Positions 60,771 through 64,000 of a stretch of 64,000 bases of DNA are shown piece by piece. Numbering within the stretch: the first letter of the stretch is position 1; each line of letters starts with the position of its first letter. Origin of the DNA: Kluyveromyces lactis (Eukaryota; Ascomycota; Saccharomycetes; Saccharomycetales; Saccharomycetaceae); the NCBI RefSeq assembly GCF_000002515.2, contig NC_006039.1, forward strand, positions 186,001 through 250,000. Direction: 5' to 3'. A program made the position numbers and the translations under genes. The notes beneath the pieces were generated by a model that was not told the DNA's origin, did no database searches, and saw only the letters and a list, made by a program, of their open reading frames with translations.

Positions 60771-61952
60771 CTAAAATCCTAAGTTGGCAAGGTTCTCTGT
60801 GACTTTAAGGTAAAAATGCAAAATGTCAATATCAGGGTTTTGAGGTTTCTTCAAAGTACCTTGCAGACGATATTGAAACTCTTTCTGTAATCGATTTTTC
60901 CAGTTTATTAAATCAGAGTGATCGACGTTCTCAAGCGTCCCCAAATAACGGCCCCATCTTGCACTTTGTATGCTTACCATTCCATCGTTAGGTACTCCGC
61001 CAGATAAATTTGATATCACGCACCATGACATATAAAACATGTTATACCATCGCGGTTTGAAACAGGCGCCATAACTGAAGTAAGCTACGCTAGGGTCATC
61101 CGGCGTTATTTTATTGAAATGTGAGCAATAGGTTGTCGTCAATTGGTAAAAAGCTGGAGGTAACAGCTTCTTTTTAGTATTGACATCAAAAGTTTGTGTC
61201 ATATCACTGAATAGTCCTACCACATAATCAGCCATTTCAGAGCCATGGTGTGGCGTAGAAATCGTAGTTAGGCTGCAAACTTCGAAATTTTTATTCGGTA
61301 TATGGGAGATGAGGTATCTACAATCCAATCCACCCATAGAATGTGCTATAAGGTTGACCTTAATCTTGTCTTCCTTTTTGAAAGATTTCGAGTTAACCTC
61401 ATTAGTGTTGTATACGTCTCCTTTGGCTAAAGTCCTTTTGACTTTGCCCAATTCTGTATCAATGAAGGAATTTAATACCTTTGCTCTTTCTTCAATGCTA
61501 CCGAAGCTTGGTACTTTGGCGGTAATTACAGTACAACCTCTTGCCTCCAAAGCTTCCCGAACCCCTATCCAGTAATCAACGTGTACTAAGGCGTCAGACT
61601 GAATGTCTTTGTCATCGTCTTCTTGCATAAATGAGTCTGAATGGTTGGATAGTATGCTAGCTTTGATCATTTTCGTTAACTGGAAAATCGAAGGTATCAA
61701 TATCAGTTTATCGAAGCCAGAGAGTCCATGACATAATACAATCGGATATTTCGGGGCTTTGTATTGTTCTATTGGTGGTATACTCTTGATGACTCTATCT
61801 TTTACCAATCCTTCATCTTTCGCCTTCGAAAGAGGTATAAGTTCTTTCAGGAAGCTGAATCTATGGATGTAAAAGGAATAATCTGAAGCAAATAAGGAGG
61901 TAAAAGTAGATAAAAACAAGCTTCTAGCTGTAGTAACATCATATTCAAGCAT
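60771..61952 (-). CDS. TGL2: Tgl2-type mitochondrial triacylglycerol lipase
   Basis: Tgl2 is an alpha/beta-hydrolase that cleaves tri- and diacylglycerol and locates to mitochondria in S. cerevisiae. The 393-residue product is longer than S. cerevisiae Tgl2 (326). The oxyanion segment PIVLCHGLSGFDKL comes at about residues 71-84. The nucleophile elbow AHSMGGLDCRYL has its serine near residue 206, and TISTPHHGSEMADYV follows. A late VDHSDLINW supplies the likely catalytic histidine. The DALVHVDYWIGVREALEARG segment is also typical. It sits past the end of the chromosome XIV-like block; in S. cerevisiae it is on chromosome IV. Confidence 0.9.
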   Translation of the reverse strand: MLEYDVTTARSLFLSTFTSLFASDYSFYIHRFSFLKELIPLSKAKDEGLVKDRVIKSIPPIEQYKAPKYPIVLCHGLSGFDKLILIPSIFQLTKMIKASILSNHSDSFMQEDDDKDIQSDALVHVDYWIGVREALEARGCTVITAKVPSFGSIEERAKVLNSFIDTELGKVKRTLAKGDVYNTNEVNSKSFKKEDKIKVNLIAHSMGGLDCRYLISHIPNKNFEVCSLTTISTPHHGSEMADYVVGLFSDMTQTFDVNTKKKLLPPAFYQLTTTYCSHFNKITPDDPSVAYFSYGACFKPRWYNMFYMSWCVISNLSGGVPNDGMVSIQSARWGRYLGTLENVDHSDLINWKNRLQKEFQYRLQGTLKKPQNPDIDILHFYLKVTENLANLGF

Positions 61953-62364
61953 TTCAAACGCTGGTGCGTCATGTGCAATAGTTTCTTGATTTCATTTTAT
62001 ACCATAATCATACTGCATACCATTATCCGAATCTGTCTGCCCTTTAAACTATTTCAAAATTTCATTACATGTCCTGATGCAAAGATCGATAATGTAAGCA
62101 ATCTTTACAGCAATAAAGAAAAATGCCAAGATAATCATTTTAACGAACTATTTTAAGAGAGCTTCATATGTTCTGAGCAGTGAAGTCATATTCTGTTGAA
62201 TATTCTCTCACTCAACCAAAAGCTTTTGTTGATTTATTAAAATGATAAAATATTAGATAACTCGTTAAATTATGCTTCTTTTTATTGTTGTATCAACGTA
62301 ATCATGTATATACCTGTATTTGGTGTATGTTCTTACTTACAGTAATATCAGTAAGAGAAAACAT
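61953..62364. other. intergenic region, TGL2 promoter / COQ6 3' end
   Basis: A 412-bp AT-rich gap. No gene or clear regulatory site was seen. Confidence 0.5.
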
Positions 62365-63783
62365 CTATTTACTTGGTCCGCTAACTTTTCCTACCATCAG
62401 ATCTTTCAAAGGTTGTAAGCTGTTGACTAAATTTAAGCCAAACGTTCTCAAGGAAACTAGAGGACCGAAATCTGTAGAGTATAGCTTATGTAGCTTGTCT
62501 ACCACACCTAGTAACATGTTGTTGGTAGGATAGCGGTCTGCCCAGTACGGTTCTAAAGCCAACAGAGAACCAATGTCTAATCCTCTTTGTCTAGCCTTTT
62601 CCAATGCTTTAATGAGAGACTCCACATCACCTTGCCCCATATTCAAGCCTTGACCTGCCAATGGATGTGTCGTATGTGCTGCATCGCCAACAAGGGCAAT
62701 TCTTTCAGCGACATATGTGTCAGCATGAGAGAGTTTTAGTGGGAATCTCCCTCTTGATTTATCCAAGATGTCAATCACCTTAGGGGGGTATTTTTCGTCG
62801 ATGACAGAGTCGTCTTTGAATGAATTAAATTTCTCATTGATTCTGAAGTCAACATCTTGAATCAATTCTTCGCCCGTAATAGTTCCCTCCTGTAAGGACT
62901 TATAGTAATATTCGAGATCAACGTCCTCCAAGATGAACGCTGCGTTGACCAAGGCCACAAATACGTCGTCATCCAAAGATAATAACAATCTTGATAATGG
63001 TTCAGTGGTACTCCAAACTAACGTAGAGTTCGTACCTGGTAATGGAAGATGAGCCACTGGTCCAGTTGGTAAGAATCTTTGCCATCCTCTAATTTTGAAC
63101 GGAGGATATTCTAGTTTCAAGGTAGCTACGACTCCGAATCTCTCGTAAAACCAGCCTCTTGACTCAATCCCAGAAAATTTCCGAACTGGACTGTTGAATC
63201 CATCGGCACCTATCAACAAGCGTGTCTTATATTGTTCCCCACTGTCTAGGGTCACCACCGGCCATGATTTAGTATCTTCGGGATCTTCATATTCAATACT
63301 TTGGACTTTTGTTTTGTCAATAAGATCCAAATTTGGTGCATTACTTGAACGTAGTTTCGCCAACAACGAACTTTGAATGTTCAAGATTTCAACCATAAAC
63401 CCCATTGAATCCCGTTCCATCTCTAAAGTACCATTAGAGCATCCATCTGTAACGTATAGACCATCAAAGGGCTGAATTCTCTCTTCCATCAACGATACCC
63501 CAACAGTATTCTCTAAGAAGTGCTTAGATTGGGGTGTTAAACTGATCACTCTATTGGTGAAATTGTCTGGTGGATCATGGTAGAAACCGCCTATTTTTTC
63601 CTTCAAATCACCTGCATCGACCAATACAGTTGATAGATCCGATAAGTGGGGAGATTGTTTGATAGCAGCAGCCAATGTCAACCCGGCAGGACCACCGCCA
63701 ACAATAAGCACATCTGTTAACTTAGCTTGAAGGTTAACAGCAGACGCAAAAAAAGACCTGCTCAAAATCCGGCTAGACAACAT
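62365..63783 (-). CDS. COQ6: Coq6, flavin-dependent ubiquinone monooxygenase
   Basis: Coq6 hydroxylates the C5 position of the ubiquinone ring precursor in the matrix-side CoQ synthome. The frame extends to TTG at 63804, but the first ATG at 63783 gives MLSSRILSRSFFASAVN, a typical basic, amphipathic mitochondrial presequence, and 472 residues (479 in S. cerevisiae). The FAD-binding Rossmann motif VLIVGGGPAGLTLAA is at about residues 26-40, and the second FAD motif LVGDAAHTTHPLAGQGLNMG at about 362-381. LLIGADGFNSPVRKFSGI lies between. In S. cerevisiae it is on chromosome VII, away from TGL2. Confidence 0.96.
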   Translation of the reverse strand: MLSSRILSRSFFASAVNLQAKLTDVLIVGGGPAGLTLAAAIKQSPHLSDLSTVLVDAGDLKEKIGGFYHDPPDNFTNRVISLTPQSKHFLENTVGVSLMEERIQPFDGLYVTDGCSNGTLEMERDSMGFMVEILNIQSSLLAKLRSSNAPNLDLIDKTKVQSIEYEDPEDTKSWPVVTLDSGEQYKTRLLIGADGFNSPVRKFSGIESRGWFYERFGVVATLKLEYPPFKIRGWQRFLPTGPVAHLPLPGTNSTLVWSTTEPLSRLLLSLDDDVFVALVNAAFILEDVDLEYYYKSLQEGTITGEELIQDVDFRINEKFNSFKDDSVIDEKYPPKVIDILDKSRGRFPLKLSHADTYVAERIALVGDAAHTTHPLAGQGLNMGQGDVESLIKALEKARQRGLDIGSLLALEPYWADRYPTNNMLLGVVDKLHKLYSTDFGPLVSLRTFGLNLVNSLQPLKDLMVGKVSGPSK

Positions 63784-64000
63784 TCCAGGATGAAAAATGT
63801 TCAATGAGTGGAACAGTTACAGTTTTACTGTTAATCAACTTTCACACAGTGTATCTTTTGGTTTTCCGTAGAACTTCGCATACAGTGAACAGTTTTGTTA
63901 ACGGTTGAAATGTCAAATTGGTTTCAAAATCTGATTGTTTTGTTCTGAACCTTTTTCTTCGGAACCTTTGGAGAAGCATAAGTATACACAATTGATGCCT
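63784..64000. other. COQ6 upstream region to the window edge
   Basis: 217 bases of AT-rich upstream sequence. No gene starts before the right edge. Confidence 0.5.

Overview
The window is nuclear DNA of a budding yeast of the family Saccharomycetaceae: AT-rich (about 38-40% GC by eye), densely packed, intron-poor genes whose products match Saccharomyces cerevisiae proteins closely along their length. The gene order points to a lineage that did not pass through the whole-genome duplication (Kluyveromyces, Zygosaccharomyces, Torulaspora or Lachancea type). Genes that S. cerevisiae keeps on chromosome XIV (TOF1, SEC2, BNI1, CAN1/ALP1, LYP1, PIK1, IST1, PDR17, YIF1, POL2, ORC5, LTO1, ATX1, DSL1, SIP3) are interleaved here with genes it keeps on chromosome VII (TAM41, TFC4, UFD1) and chromosome VIII (LIN1, beside the SIP3 paralogue). 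I cannot name the species from the sequence alone.

Layout. 1-374: the start of a G1-type cyclin gene running off the left edge. 375-3082: a long gene-free stretch with an Mcm1/ECB-like site. 3083-10243: TOF1, an AVT2-like vacuolar amino acid transporter and SEC2. 10533-16061: the formin BNI1. 17552-24201: the divergent arginine/lysine permease pair CAN1 and LYP1 around a 3.2 kb gene-free region with GATA-factor palindromes and short repeats. 25012-35432: PIK1, TAM41, IST1, TFC4, UFD1. 35470-42731: a Bre4-like membrane protein, PDR17, a Cwc23-like J protein and YIF1. 43274-53189: POL2, ORC5, LIN1, LTO1. 53589-60508: ATX1, DSL1, SIP3. 60771-63783: TGL2 and COQ6, past a break in the conserved order.

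Functional themes are housekeeping. Replication and S phase: TOF1, POL2, ORC5 and the cyclin, with MluI cell-cycle boxes in front of TOF1 and POL2. Secretion and polarity: SEC2, BNI1, YIF1, DSL1, PIK1, IST1. Lipid handling: PIK1, PDR17, SIP3, TAM41, TGL2. Basic amino acid transport: CAN1, LYP1, AVT2. Five genes have an open frame beyond their first ATG at a non-ATG codon, and TAM41 by one codon; I used the first ATG in TAM41, TFC4, YIF1, LIN1, DSL1 and COQ6. Binding sites for the general regulatory factors Reb1 and Cbf1 recur at many gene boundaries. I found no tRNA, snoRNA, transposon, centromere or CRISPR, and no convincing unknown system. The most interesting leads are regulatory sites in the CAN1-LYP1 and TFC4-UFD1 intergenic regions and a small ATG-initiated ORF between LTO1 and ATX1.
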